DNA of 64,000 nucleotides from positions 170,668,478 through 170,732,477 of the forward strand of contig OV884058.1 of NCBI GenBank assembly GCA_930367215.1, read 5' to 3'. Shown here piece after piece: positions 31,663 to 44,621 of the stretch. Positions within the stretch are counted from its first letter, which is position 1; every line of letters starts with the position of its first letter. The notes under the pieces are model-generated. The model searched no databases and was not told the DNA's origin. It saw nothing but the letters and a program-made list of their open reading frames with translations. A program made the translations under genes and the position numbers. This DNA comes from Pollenia angustigena (Eukaryota > Arthropoda > Insecta > Diptera > Polleniidae).

Positions 31663-33554
31663 GGTTCAATTATTTTTGATCGTTGTTCCATTGTATAGTT
31701 ATTCATAATTAATTCCCCCAAGTCTTCTTTACAAAAAATGAAAGAATTAAATAATAACTACAAAAGTTATAAAGAATTCAGCTCATTTTGCGTCACCCTG
31801 TATAATTTTAAGAACGATTTCAGCTCAAATAAAAAAAAATTTCTAAACTTTAATACACTCTTTTTCTTTCTGTGTACTCTTTTATAAACACAAGGAATTC
31901 CCCTTTCGTTGTTATTGTAATGCTACATAAAAATTTTGTTGAAAATATCCCGTTTTCAAATTTGATTTTGTTAATTGGGGAGGGAGGTTACATGTGGCAA
32001 GAACATTTTTCGGCTTTATGTCTTTTTTTAATTCCATTTTTATCCCTTTGACGACGCTGCACTAGTCAGTTGCAGGCCGTCAGACAAAAGTACGTTCTTT
32101 GTTTTCGATCGCGTGCAAATTGCTAATAAAGAATACAAGAAAAAAAAAAAACTGTAATCGAGAAAAAAACCATTCATTTTCTATTCCTATTTTCAATGTT
32201 GTATGTGTTTTTTCGTGTTATTGTTTATGTTTAACATTGACATTCAAAAAAGTAGTTTTTAATGAACTAAATAGAAAATATAGAGGAAAATAGTCTGTAC
32301 AAACGAAAGAATATAAATAATTTGTATTTTGAAGTGAATTAAAGGAATTTTACTTCATAAAGATTTAAAAGAATTGAAATTAAGCAGGCAATTAAGGTAA
32401 AGTGCTCTTGTTTTTTTATTTCTTCAACTTAAAATTACTTAATTAGTGTTTTGCTTTTAAAGTTCTTTAATCACTTTTAGAAATGAAGAGAATGAAATTC
32501 AAGTGCATCGACTCATTCTTTTAAGTTTGAAGTTTTTTCTAAATAGTCTAAAATTTTTTATTTAAAAGCCAATTAAATTTTTTTATAACTCTTTTCTTCA
32601 CACGTTCTTTTAAATCCCGTAAATCGTTCCCTTTAATAATAATCCGTTAACAAAAAATTATGGTTATCGGTGGGTTTTAGTTCCTAAACTAGTTTCACTT
32701 TATAAGGGAACATATACAAATTATTTGATTTTTCTCCGCGACAACCCAAGCTACTCGAACGTCGTGCTTCAGTTCGAGAATGATTAGTCTGAATTTACAC
32801 GTTTCATCTTTTGATGCTCAACTTCTTTTCAATTCCCTTTTAAAGATGCCAATATAATCACACGCAGCAATCGGTTTCAACTTTTCTCGGTTCAAAACAA
32901 CAACAATTTTACTAACATCGAATCAAAGAGAAAAATAAAAGAGAAAAAATTACATGCAGCCTTCCGATGCGACATTCAGAACGCCAGTAACACATATCTT
33001 TGACGGCGACCAAAATTTACTTAAATTGAAAATTTTTCAACGACGGCGGCGAAAACACAACACCGTCGGCTATGCCAAATTGTGTAAAGAGCGACTTTAA
33101 TGTTTGTTGTTTGCAAACGAGCTTTGAAGACATTCGTATATTTTATAAAAATGTTTAAAGCAAAATAATAAAACAATGAAAAATGTGCCAAGAATAAAAT
33201 ATTATTATTATTATTCTTTGCATTTTGCATTTTTAATTGTTTTTTAGTGTTCAAATTTTTTCTCGTCCCATTTTTATTCGTGAGTTTATTTGACAGTTCA
33301 AAGCGGGAACTTTTCTCACCAAAATGTTACAGACACACTTTTTCTGTAAATTGGCGAGTAATTTCCTTACGTGACAGCTAGTACTCGCCAAAAAAAGTTA
33401 CAGACACAGTTAAGTGAGAAAAACAGCTGTTTGTTTCAATTTATGCCATTTTTGTTTCATTTCACACATTTCAATCGAAAACTTTCTGGACGCGAGAGTT
33501 GCAGAACATGGGCACAGGTAGAATAAAAAGTGTATTTATTAAGTTGGATGAAAT
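31663..33554. other. Relatively repeat-free stretch, possibly host gene 5' region
   Basis: No TIR pairs were found here. Several GC-richer spots (32040-32120, 32740-32800 and 32960-33080, for example ACGACGGCGGCGAAAACACA) stand out from the AT background. No long open frame exists. At 33300-33430 short inverted words (TTGGCGAGTA/TACTCGCCAA, TTACAGACACA twice) suggest another small repeat. Confidence 0.3.
32040..32397 (+). promoter_or_regulatory. Candidate promoter and non-coding first exon
   Basis: TCAGTT at about 32065, in GCACTAGTCAGTTGCAGGCC, matches the fly initiator. The region is locally GC-rich, and AATTAAG|GTAAAGTG near 32397 could be a splice donor. No matching acceptor or coding exon was identified, and no convincing TATA or DPE was placed. 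This is a weak suggestion only. Confidence 0.2.
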
Positions 33555-34247
33555 TGGCCCATAATCATAGTCAAACGCTAGAGTCTGCTCTTTTTAAAAA
33601 AAACTTTGAAAGAAAAACATTCTTTTAATTATTTTGCTACTATAGTCTAAATTAAAGTATGTTTTAAATTGAACCGACTTTAACTGGTTGCCACCTCAAA
33701 TGTAGAAAATTTTTTCATACAACATACAAGAAAATATAAGCAAGTGGCAACTCTAAACAGCTGACATTGAAATTTAAAATATAATGAAACACCGCATACA
33801 TTGTAGCGTTGAAAATTTTAAAAACGCAATGTGAATTTATGTAGAAAGCAACAACAAAATTACAAAATATTTTTGACTTTTTTTTTTGCTTGCATTGTAA
33901 TTTTTGGCATTGCGTTTTACACAATTAGGGCCTATACATATGTATTTTTTGTTAAGAGATAAAAGATTTTCTCCAAATCAATAATAATTGCAAAATATCG
34001 ACCAATATCTTGTAACATAAACATTTTTAACTTTTTGCAAGAACTTTTTTATTTGGCGAAAACAGCTGATGCTGTTAAATGTTCTTAAATGAGTTAAAAA
34101 CAACTTCAGCTAGTTTTAAAATTAACACCAGTTTTAACGTGTAAAGTATGCTTTTGCTTGTCTATAGTAGATCAAAAACATATTTTTTATAAAAGTTTAC
34201 TTTAGAACTCTTAAAGTATGCTTGTTTATGACTATAGTTATGGGCCA
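33555..34247 (+). mobile_element. 693-bp MITE, copy 1
   Basis: Ends TGGCCCATAATCATAGTC and inverse of GACTATAGTTATGGGCCA. A reverse-oriented copy of nearly the same length lies at 59805-60492, matching throughout (for example TTAACTGGTTGCCACCTCAA against its complement). No open frame is conserved between the copies. Confidence 0.75.
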
Positions 34248-35023
34248 TTGTTTTTTCACGCCCTAAATTAACGCGCTTTTTGTTTTATATATAAAGCATC
34301 GCCATTTAAAGTCCAATAGGCAAGCGGATGATCAGAAGCTATTATTGTTTAAAATGTATTTCTTTTAAATCCAAACTAGTATCTTTTATCGGCAGAAAAT
34401 AGATCACAATATTCAACAAGGACCCTAAACTAATATGGGCACAGGTTCAGATATATGTATTTTCAAATAAACTTGGTCTTCAAATACACCTTGGGCTTCA
34501 TTCATATCGTTACCTAAAACGCAAAACGCCCTATCTAACATTTTTAAAATTTTACAGGAGAAGCAAATTACTATTAAAAATGGTAATCGATAAATTGCCT
34601 TAAACTGTTTATAATTTATTTTTCTTCTATTTTTATTGTAAAACCTAACAGTTGTTTTGACAATTGACAATGTTGCATATAATGCAAACTGTTAGTTAGG
34701 TCTTTTAGCGCGTATCATATAATCTTTTGTAGATAGGGCCGTTTGTTTTTTGTTAATAAAATCTCTAATTTTGGTTGAAAGACTCCAAAATTGATTGTGG
34801 ACATTAGTGTTGATGCAATTCATCAAAGTTATTGAAAAAGTCGATTTTTAATTTTTTGTTAGTTAGGGCCTTTTGCGTTTTAGGTAACGATATACACCTT
34901 GGGCTTGAATAAAAAAAGAAAAAAAAAGGAAGTTTTGAGCTTGAAACTAGGTTCAAAAATTACCTATGGCTAGAAAACCAGTGATAGGTGAAGATATCTT
35001 CTCAGATAATTCTTGTTTTTAGG
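34248..35023. other. No gene recognised
   Basis: The motif GTTAGGTCTTTTAGCG/TTAGGGCCTTTTGCGTTTTA recurs near 34695 and 34863, and in reverse near 34508 (ACCTAAAACGCAAAACGCCC), pointing to an inverted repeat of about 350 bp. Boundaries are uncertain. Confidence 0.3.
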
Positions 35024-35646
35024 CAGGGTTGTCAGATTTTTTTGAGCTCCATCGCCAAACCGGATGTCAGAAATCGCCAAAAATCGCCAAACGTCGATTT
35101 TGTTCAGTTTTTGTAAAATTTTTTTTTTTTGAATTAAATTTTGCATACAAAAAACGCTAGTATAATTTTTCAGTCAAAAATCTCCACAAACGGAGAAAAA
35201 ATACAAAAAAGTCGCCGAAGTAAATTTTGTGTTGTTTCTGTAATTTTTTTTTTAAATAACATAAAATGGAGGTCATATATGTATTCGGTTAAAAACTTAA
35301 ATTAAGTACAAGAGTCTATAAGATCGTACACTTCAGCCTCGCCGATTTCATTACTGGCGTTTTGACCTACATACTATTAGAATTACATACATACTATTAG
35401 AATTAAATAGTGACTGAATATAAAATTCACTTAATATGTTTTTTTATATTAGTAATAATAACAAAAAATTACAAGTTGGTAAACAAAATCGCCGAAATAA
35501 TATAAATGATAAAAATAGCCAAGTTAATCGCCAGTTATATCAGAAATCGCCATAAAAGTCGCCAGTCGCCAAATGGGAAATCCCATCGCCAAACACGTCT
35601 CAAAATCGCCACGTTTGGCGAGAAATCGCCATATCTGACAGCCCTG
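35024..35646. mobile_element. hAT-like 623-bp non-autonomous element
   Basis: Ends CAGGGTTGTCAGATTTTTTT and inverse of ATATCTGACAGCCCTG. Both ends are crowded with AAATCGCCA words (for example 35086, 35548, 35603 and 35624). The flanks TTTTTAGG and TTTTCAGC match in 6 of 8 positions, compatible with an aged 8-bp duplication. It is non-coding. Confidence 0.6.
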
Positions 35647-37760
35647 TTTTCAGCTTATAAGCAGCTATGTGCACCGATTGCAATGAATTAAACCTCATTT
35701 CATTCAAAATTATGTTGAGGTAAATTTTTTGTAGACCAAAACTGTGATTTTTATCACAATTTTATTATTTATGAATTTATAAAGAACAAAAAATTGTTTT
35801 TTTTTGTTAAATGTTCTTTTTTTCTTCAAAAATTCAACCATATTTCTGAAACTACAGGGCAAATTTAAAAACTGTGTAAGCACAAGGCTTAAAAATAATA
35901 CGGTTGCCGAGTTGCGGATTTTTTTGTTAACTTAATATGGCCCATCGTTTTCAAATTATTCCAATATATGAAGTGAAGGTGCCTTAATTTTGGAAAGTGC
36001 CTTAATAAAAGTAGAGCTTATAGAGAAAAATGAAGATTCGATTTGAAATCAGCGACCTCAAATTAGTAAAAATGTGCAATAAAATTAACGACCGCATAAT
36101 GTCTGTTCCCCAGTGTAATCAGCTTGAATTAATTTAAATGATTAATAAAGCAGATGATAATGTGACTTCAACTTCTGAGTTAATTGAACTCAGACTGCAA
36201 TTTTAATCCATCTGATGCGTAAATATGCTAATACGTTCCAATTCTGAACCATGCAATCTTGATCACAACTGTTCTACATTAGTGTTTGGCGTTACGATCC
36301 GTATAATATTGAAGACCGCAACTATGACTAGAATAAACTTTAATCATTTTCCGTCCTTGGTAGCTCTACCACAACTAGATCACTAACGGCAAAAATGTTT
36401 TATAAATTCCTAAAGGCCGGTTAACACTATCACACAAGTCTTAAGAATTTTGATGTTTTGATCTTATTGCTTGAAAATTAAAAAAAAAAAAAACAATACA
36501 TCTTATCACGACATGGTTGTTATTTCCTAAAACTACGCAAGACCGGTGTGAAAGTGTAAAGTACCCTTAAGCAAAATAAGCAAATTATATCGGATAGTAT
36601 CCTAAATAATAAAAGTCGCTTAATTAAAAAAGAAAATACAATTTTATTAATCTAATTTTTTAAAACCCCCTCTTGAAAGATTTCCTTAATTTTCTCCAAG
36701 ACCATAATAGCCCAAGTGTTGTTTCAAGTAGTCCCGCATATAAACGATAATCCAAAAAAAAAAAAAAAAAAAAATTTAAATTTTAGACAGAAACAGACTA
36801 ACGATCATTTGTGTTAAATGGTTATTGTTTTAGATGCATATTTATTAAACATTTGTGGTGGAAATCATAATCATGATAACGATGATGATCATCATGACTA
36901 CCCACTAGCTCAAGATTAAAACCCAACAAACAAGCGAATTCATTTAAACAACAAGAAATAAAAATTGATTGTTTTAAAACGCGTGCGCGCCAAAGACCAA
37001 AGCCAGTTAAAGATTGTGTTCAATGAATTAAAAAAAAAAAATAGTAAAAAATCACTAACAAAAAAAGAAACTTAAGTGATGAGTGACACAAATGTTGTGG
37101 CACAAACTTAGACAGATAGACAGACAATCGTTTAGACGAATACACTGAAAGTTAGTGAATCTTGTGGTATAGACAATTACACAGACAGTCTTTTTTTTTG
37201 TAAACTGCATTCACAAATTGATGGGAATTTCTTCTTTCATTCCATACAACTTTTGCGTGGTTTTGTTAAGGGGTTTTGAGGGGCTTATGAAGTTTCTTCT
37301 AAATGTTTCTTGATATTTTTAAGATCACATGACAAGATAACTTTTTGTTTTATGTTTTTTTTTCGGTTTTCTTCAACATTCTTTGTCGTTTATCGTGAGT
37401 TTTTTTCCCCAAAGTTCTTGATAAAAAGTGAAAGATGTTATTGAAGTCTATTTTATTTTCACTTTTCTTCAGCTGTGGGATTTTTCTCCAAAAAGGAAAC
37501 TAAAATCTTTTTGATTACATTGAATGTGTCTTTTTTTATGTTTTGTTGCTAAAAATTCCTTAACACATGATATCACACCAAATTTGGAGCTGATTCGATT
37601 GATTGTGGGTTTGATCGACGGTGTTATAATAACGTAAAATGGATTTGCAACACCCCACAAAGTCTAAATATGGACTTTTTCATAATTATACTCATTTTTT
37701 TATTTCAACAAGTGTATAATATAATATGGTATTGTGATACTTTTGTAAAAATTGCTTGAT
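35647..37760. other. Mostly unassigned; possible host intronic DNA
   Basis: A weak member of the 4085/40408 repeat family lies at about 36412-36565 (AAGGCCGGTTAACACTATCA, right side GACCGGTGTGAAAGTGTAAA). An A-run lies at 36756-36774. CAGACA-rich simple sequence is at 37110-37190. At 36830-37040 the sequence looks unique. The 63-codon minus frame at 37469-37660 has no recognisable domain. Confidence 0.3.
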
Positions 37761-38479
37761 TAAATGTTAACAGTACCCTACAGTCGGGGCATGAAAAACA
37801 CTTGAAATAAATTAAGTTTTTCATAATAACTTTAAGTACGAGACGTACTCAAAAATTCAAGTACGAATAAAACTCAAACGTACTTACAACAATTACAAAT
37901 GAGATTACTTTCGAAAATCAATCCCGGAAATTCTTGAAATATGTATAAAATTCTTAAATCAAGTAAAAAAAAGATTAAACTTTTAGTTGGTAGTGCCACT
38001 CTAAGAGTAAAATTACAAAGTGAGCGTTTTAATCTCATTTAACTTATCAAAGTTCGTTGCAGACACTACAGCAACACCACACAAGTAGTTAAAAAACGAT
38101 TTGTTTGTTGTGTGTAGAAACAACAAAAACAACAGAACAAGACGAAAACACGTTATTTTCATGTTTAAAAAGTAAAATTGAGAACTCTTGTTCTCATTTA
38201 GTTTATATTTTCAGTTATATATGTACATTAAGTTTTTAAAGCAAAAACTATATCGGGAATGATGCTGGTGTTTATAATTGAAATTCTGTAAGGCGGAAAA
38301 CGGGTTAGTAAATCAATCATAATAAAATGCTCCTTTTAATTTCACTTTTGGTTTTATTTCAAGTACGAATTCGGGGTTAAATCAACTTTATAATACTTGA
38401 TTCAAGCGCATTTTGAGCTTGATTCAATCTAAGTTTTACTTAAATCAATCTCATTTTCGGATTATTTCAATTACGAATT

Positions 38480-38960
38480 CGGGACTGAATATAGATAAGT
38501 TAATTCAAGAAAATCCGTACTAACCGTATTGGAAAACTGCAAAAGCAAAAGCTTTAGTAGAAATAGCTTGATTATCACTACACAACATCTGCCAAAAAGT
38601 GGGTGGAATTGCAGAAGTGGGCTTGGAAGAAATAGATTTCCTTTATCTGAAAAACGTTTAGAGTAAAATGGTTTTTATTGGGCACAAAAAACTTGGTAGT
38701 ACATGCACAATTTCTTGAAAAAAAAGTATGCGGGCCTAAGAAGTGGCCTTGGAGTTCTCTACGAAGACATTAAAAATGTCTGTATATCTGAAGAACGGTT
38801 ACAGGAAAAGTATATCAACCCGAACTGAATTATTTAGTTATCCAAACAAATCATAAAGATAAGTAGCAAAACGGGGCATCGGTGTTAAGCTAGTTTATAT
38901 ACCCTTTCCGATCTTTTTGATAAATCCTCTGCAGGTTGGTCAAGCTAATCAGTTATTTTT
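38480..38960. repeat. Dispersed fly repeat fragments (shared style with 59000-59400)
   Basis: The phrases ACAACATCTGCCAAAAAGTG, ATCTGAAGAACGGTTACAGG and TATACCCTTTCCGATC resemble 59207-59330 (ATAACATCCGACAAAATGTG, ATCTGGAGAACGGCAAAGCA). Old and diverged. Between 37761 and 38479 I see only weak AAGTACGA/ATTCAAG words and no gene. Confidence 0.4.
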
Positions 38961-39136
38961 TTAAGCCGATGCAACATTAATGCTCTCAAGCAGAATCGCA
39001 AACTCTTCGACACCGCCATAGATGTATTCTCACCGGGTTTCAACGCTTAATATCGTAGGTTGCGGTGTCTGCTAGTAAGCCGAAAGTTTGCAGCAATTTT
39101 CGAACGATCGGTCATTTGGTTTTGCTATAGCAGCTA

Positions 39137-39386
39137 TCGGGCATGTTCTATAAATCGAAATGAAGTGAAGTTGAAATCGAGCGAGATTTTAAGTTCAATT
39201 ATTTTCAAAATGACCGTAGATTTTTCTGGTTGTAAGAGTTTTGTTCTTGTAAAGCGAATTGGTACTCACAAAATGAAATTGATAATAAATATTGATTGAA
39301 TATTGTATGAACCTTTAGTACAGGGTCGTTTTGAAAATTTGCTCGATTTCAAATTCACTTCATTTCAATTTCTAGAACATGTCCGA
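39137..39386. mobile_element. MITE (~250 bp)
   Basis: TCGGGCATGTTCTATAAATC then GAAATGAAGTGAAGTTGAAATCG (split here for length) is inverted to GCTCGATTTCAAATTCACTT, CATTTCAATTTC and TAGAACATGTCCGA. TIRs are about 45 bp. It is non-coding. Confidence 0.7.
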
Positions 39387-39736
39387 ATACATATTTCAGT
39401 TTGTCCTAACTTATCTAGGATTATAATTTTTTGTCGATATTGTTAGTATCTGAAATATGACTTTTAGGGTCCCTTAAAATTCGACTTCAATCTCTTTTTA
39501 ACACTTTTACTTTCCTTTAACCAAGTTTTTTGTGTTTTACTTTTTCCTTTATCAATAACAAACATATTTTAGATAAAACAGGTTAATTAGAGATGAACCA
39601 CAAACTACTAGTGACCAAAGAAAGAAATTGTTGTTAATGATACTTCCACAAATATGTCAATAATTTATGAACTTTTTTCTTTGACAACTTTAATCTCTTA
39701 TCAAATCAATTTGAACACAAATGTTTTTTTTCTTTC

Positions 39737-39778
<42 letters not shown>

Positions 39779-40407
39779 ATTTGAAATATTATGAACACTT
39801 GTACGAGTCACTTGGGACTTGAAATATTTTTTGAAGAAGATATTGAATAAAAAGTCGTATTTCTATGGTAAATTTTTTTAAAGCTTTTGTTACATTAAGT
39901 TTTCGTTTAAAATAAACAAAGAAAAGTTTATTTGTGTTAATGAAAAAGCAACATTCAATTTACAATTTTTTTTTTGATAAATATGGGTTTCAAAAGAAAA
40001 TTATACTGTAATTTAATAGACTTGAAAAGAGTTTTTTTATTTGCTGGACTCATTTAATTGAGAGATACATTTATGGCAGGGGACTATTTATGTCTATGAT
40101 TTTCGAATAAATAAGTATTTAATTAAAATTAAGTGTTGCTTTGTTTGATTGATGGAAATTAGATTGACTTAGCTTAATATTCAAGAGATTTGGTTTTACT
40201 TGAAGTATTAACATTAAAAAAAAAAAAAAAAATAGAAAAAAATCACACATATTTTTAATAATTTTTTTTTATTTTATTTTATTTTCAGATATGTGTTAAA
40301 AATATAAACAACGTTTTACTCATTTAAAGGTATGTTGAATTTATTTAAGAATTTTAAAAATTTGATTCATTTACTCGGATATTTACAGCAGAAAATTTTA
40401 TTCCTTA
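39387..40407. other. AT-rich sequence with a long A-run
   Basis: An uninterrupted run of about 38 A residues lies at 39740-39777, preceded by CTTTCCTT. It could be a retroposon tail, but no SINE or LINE body is recognisable to its left. The rest is featureless. Confidence 0.35.
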
Positions 40408-40570
40408 AAGCCTAGATTACACTATCTCACAAGTCTTACGTATTCCATAATACTTTGTGAGATAGAAATCTAATGAGTTTTGATGCGACTGTCAATAAAT
40501 CTAATGTAAAATGACAGTTTGTGTTCACACCATCACACAAAGTATAAACACTCACATATGAAATAAAATT
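40408..40570. repeat. MITE-like repeat, related to 4085-4350
   Basis: AGCCTAGATTACACTATCTC then ACAAGTCTTACGTATTCCAT, followed by GAGATAGAAATCTAATGAGT and TGACAGTTTGTGTTCAC, is the reverse complement of about 4240-4345. Confidence 0.6.
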
Positions 40571-41194
40571 CAACCCTGATTCAATGAAAAGTATTATTGT
40601 TTAGAAATTTTTCAAAATACGATATGTATTTCAATCATCATTAATGCAATAATTTTTACCAAATCCTACCCCACTGCTGAGTTCTTAATGTTATACGTGA
40701 ATTTAGCATTGTTTTAGGTAATTTTTGTGCTAAAATTAGCACTTACAGCAGACTTATCAAAATATAAATTTCGTTAAAAAAGTTTATATTCGTTCGCTAA
40801 AAATTAGGAAAACGCACTTCAACCTTTGAAGTTACTTCCACTTTTTGTAGCGTGCGTCACAAAACTTCGTGATCAATTATTTCGCAACAAATACTTCCTA
40901 AGAAATTATGATATATGCCATTCGTAAGTACATATTAATGTCACTAAATACTATATATAAGTTGAAGCTATCTTTTTGGAAAGACCAAAAAATGTTTATA
41001 TTTATTTGCCCCTATGTACTATTTTTATATATTTCACCACAGCGCGTGAAACTTAACAAACCAAGCAACTTTTTTAAAATCCAAACGACCAGAATTTTGT
41101 TGCTTTTTAAACATATTATTTTAAATTTAAAATTAAACACACAATGTCTTAAAATGTTATAATTTCGAACACATTATTGTTATTAAATATTAAT

Positions 41195-42028
41195 CAGAAC
41201 ATGTTTGGCGGCAACCATAACATGGTTATAGCTTTGGGATAGATGAATTTAACCATAATATAGTTGCGGTGACACAATATCTTTAAGTGTATAGTTGAAG
41301 CTTTATTTTATTAAAACATTATATTCACCCCTATCGCAAACAACTACTCCCATGAAAATATTCTCATATTTTTTATTTCGTATTGTGAATGATTCCCATA
41401 ACTAATTTTTTGGCAATGAATTCCCAAACTTAAAAAATTGGCATCGCCAATGTTTACTCCCGCGAATTTTTTTAATAAATAAATTCCCAACAAGTGTTGA
41501 TGTGAACGAGAAGGGAACATGTAAATTTAATTTGTATTCTAAAGTAGGACTAAATTAAATTACTTTTTCCTCTTATTGAAGGAGTGCACATAAAGAAAAT
41601 GAAGATAAACACTATTCATTAGTTATTTTATCATATTTTTATTAGTATTTTATTTTGTATATTTTTCTTTCACAATACAGGCACTGACAAGTTAATCACA
41701 ATAGATACTTTTGTTTACAAAGCACTGAAAAATAATTCACAAAAGAAATTGTTACTCCCAAAATATTTGCGATACCGATTTGTTGGGGATGGGAATTTAG
41801 GTTTGATCCCATGTATCATATTCTCATAAAATTCTCGATAGGGGTGATTGTTAAATTCTACCATATTTGTAGTTTTAAGGGATGTAAACACTATTGTTAA
41901 ATAGAAACAAAATATTATCAATCTTAAAAAAGTTTTGTTAAAAACAACAAAAGTTTGTTTGTTGCCATTGCAGGGACCATAATATGTTTTTTTTAGCCAT
42001 ACTTCAGTCATGGTTTTTTCTCTGCGTG
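41195..42028. mobile_element. Relic of the CACGCAGAGAAAAAA family with a nested MITE
   Basis: The right part ends ATGGTTTTTTCTCTGCGTGA near 42028, inverse of the 15187 end type. The left part around 41205-41245 has GGCAACCATAACATGGTTAT. The true left terminus is not identified. A MITE at 41326-41846 interrupts it. Confidence 0.4.
41326..41846. mobile_element. MITE (~521 bp), CACCCCTATCG ends
   Basis: The left CACCCCTATCGCAAAC is inverted to the right ATTCTCGATAGGGGTG. TCCCATGAAAATATTCTCAT near the left pairs with the right-hand ATCATATTCTCATAAAATTC region in the complementary sense. Subterminal TTCCCAA/ACTCCC words recur. Confidence 0.55.
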
Positions 42029-43429
42029 ATCCCAAGGCTTTGTTGAAGTTCTATTCGAGGAGTTTTTGCTTTAAGTATTAGTAACAACTTCAATTGGGGC
42101 TTAAAGTAAATGTTAAAAATAACTTTTTAGTAAATATTTACATTTAACACCTTTTCTAGTTGTAAACTTAATTTTGTCTTATATTGACATCAGCTACTCT
42201 TCCATATGACCACAGATTTAAATATACAACAAATTTTAACCTTCATATTCACCTTCATACCTTAAAAGGAATTCATGTTTAAAAAATATTGTATTATTTT
42301 ATACTTAAAAAAATTGCAATTCATTTGGACCAGTTTCTTAACAACCAAACTTTTTCACTTGTTCCTTCCTTTTTTTTAATTTTTCTCTTTCACACGAAAC
42401 GAAAAATAAAATCAACAACAATAGAAATTCCACTTGCATTTTCGATTTGAAAATTTACACACTTTTATTGACACAGTTAGCACAAAAAAAAAAAAAAAAA
42501 AAATTACCAACAATTTCAAATTCAATGCAGATAATTGAAGTGCCTACACAAAAGTGCTGCACTTGCAACAGAAACTCGAAAAAATTCTTTCTTTTTATTG
42601 TTAAACAACAATATCAAGTGATGACTCTGGAGAGGAAAAAACGCAACAACGAAAAATGGAATATTTAAACAGTAGAAAGTAAATTGAGAAGATGTTGCTG
42701 CAGATGCCACCACAATCCAATCCATACAATCAGGCAACAAAGTCAAAATATTTATTTATACTCGTTTATAAAGATACCAAATAGCCGAAATGGCTGGTAA
42801 AAATAATAGGCAGACTGACATACAGATAGACGGTTTGATGGAGAGACGTACAAACGGACAGACATACAGACAAGGTAGAAACAAAACAAAAAAACATCAA
42901 AAGTAACCAGCACAAATAAAACATTCAATTGTCTTTCAATTGTTAGCAGAATTTTTTTTTTTTTATTCGTTACAAAGATGTTTTAAATCGTTAACAACGT
43001 TAAGCCGCATTTTCTCAACAATAAAAACACTCAATCCCACCAACTACAACAACATTAACAACATTCATTTTCAGTTAAACGCATTATTACAAACAATTAT
43101 TTGTTGGCAACACAAATAATGCTTTTAATTTTTGTTGAATGTTGGAACTTAAACTAAATCATTTCATCAGTCAATGAGGACTGTCATCGTCATGATCTTC
43201 GCCATCAGTCCCGTCATGATCATCTTGACTTGACTGACTGAATTTTTTTTTAATTTTTTGAAGTATAAACAACAAATGACAACAATTTAAACAAACAACA
43301 AAAACAATAACATTACTTCAAAGAAATGTTGGAATTTTAAATAAAATTGAAAACTCATTCATGAAGAAACATGTCAGTTGATAAAAATAAAGAAAGAACA
43401 CACCCTACAGCTTGTGATATAAATTTGAG
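42029..43429. other. Unassigned, possibly host intronic DNA
   Basis: It contains an A-run (42485-42502), CAGACA-type simple sequence (42810-42880), CAACAACA-type tracts and GTCATCGTCATGATC words (43185-43230). No TIR pair or coding exon seen. Confidence 0.3.
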
Positions 43430-44290
43430 CGAAATTTTTCGGTAGAGAAATTGTTTCAAGATAAATTTCTGTACAGAAAACAATTGGAGAAAAAGTTTTT
43501 TTCCACTAAAAACGACTTAAAAAATGTTTTCTAGTTAAAATAATTAAAGATAAATTTTCTTTTAACAAATCACTTTGAAACAGGGACAATTTTACTCTAA
43601 AGAAAACAATTTCAGCTAAAATCTATTTGAGGCAAATTTTTCTCTAGGGGAAACGATTAAAGACAAAAGTTTCTATGTTTACAATAACATCATAAAAATA
43701 TTCCTGTAAAGAAAACGATTTTAGACCAATATCTCTATTCAGAAAACGGTGAAAAAAATAATGGCATTTTCTTTCAGAGTTCATTAAGAAAAACACTTTT
43801 CTCTAAAGAAAACAATTTTAGAAAAACTTTTTGAGAGAAAACAATGAGGAAACAATTTCGGACACATTTTATATTAGAGAATTTAATTTGAAAAAATTTT
43901 TTAAAGCAAGAGAAAATCTGTTTTCCTTAGGACTTCTTAGGAGGCCAAAATTTTCATTAGATAAAATAGTTTGGGACAAACTATAACAAAAGATTTTAAA
44001 CTATTTTCCGTTAGAGCAAATAATTTAAAACAAATTTTTCTTAGAGAAACCTATTTGCTATAAATTTTTCTCTAGAGAAGACGAACAAAAGCAAATTTCT
44101 TTAGGAGAAAAAGTATTTCTGACATTTTTATTTTCAGAATGAACGATTTCTGAGAATTTTTTTATTTAGAAAACGATAAGCGATACATTTATTTTTCCCA
44201 GAGAAAATGATTTGCGAAAATTTTTTTTTGTAAAAGACAAATTCTACTTTCGAGAACGTTATTTTTATTTTGGGATGATAAATGAGAAAA
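43430..44290. repeat. Degenerate tandem repeat, block A
   Basis: The whole block consists of poorly conserved units of roughly 35-45 bp built on AGAGAAAACGATTT and GGACAAATTTTTCTCT (for example 43455-43500, 43560-43690 and 44040-44110). Similar blocks recur at 46976-47720, 54340-54840, 56000-56400 and 57540-57860. It is non-coding. Confidence 0.55.
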
Positions 44291-44301
44291 CCAATATCGT
44301 A

Positions 44302-44580
44302 CACTGAAAAAATTTTCTTCACAGATCCAATGAAATTTACATTAAAATTCAACCTATGTAACCTTTCATTGGATTAATGAAGGATTAATAAAATCAATGA
44401 CAAAATTTTCATTGATTTTATGAATCCTCATTGAAAAAATGAATAAAATAAACGTTTGTCATTAAACTAATGCAAAATTTTCAGTGATTTTATGAAACAT
44501 TTCATTAATCCAATGAAAGGGTACATAGGTTGAATTTTAATGTAAATTTCATTGGATCTGTGAAGAAACTTTTTTCAGTG
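44302..44580. mobile_element. 279-bp MITE with CACTGAAA ends
   Basis: CACTGAAAAAATTTTCTTCA then CAGATCCAATGAAATTTACA is inverted to the right end CTGTGAAGAAACTTTTTTCAGTG, with TIRs of about 65 bp. TA flanks both sides (44300-44301 and 44581-44582). The terminal CACTGAAA is shared with the larger elements at 44622, 50605 and 52293. Confidence 0.8.
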
Positions 44581-44621
44581 TACATACAAACTTTTGAAAT
44601 TGTACTTTTTCAGTCTCAATA

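Noticed and set aside
39740..39777. Long A-run as a retroposon tail
   Set aside because: No SINE or LINE body, and no target duplication found next to it. It may be simple-sequence expansion.
41715..42035. 106-codon minus-strand open frame
   Set aside because: It spans the boundary between a MITE end and another TIR element, so it cannot be an ancestral gene.
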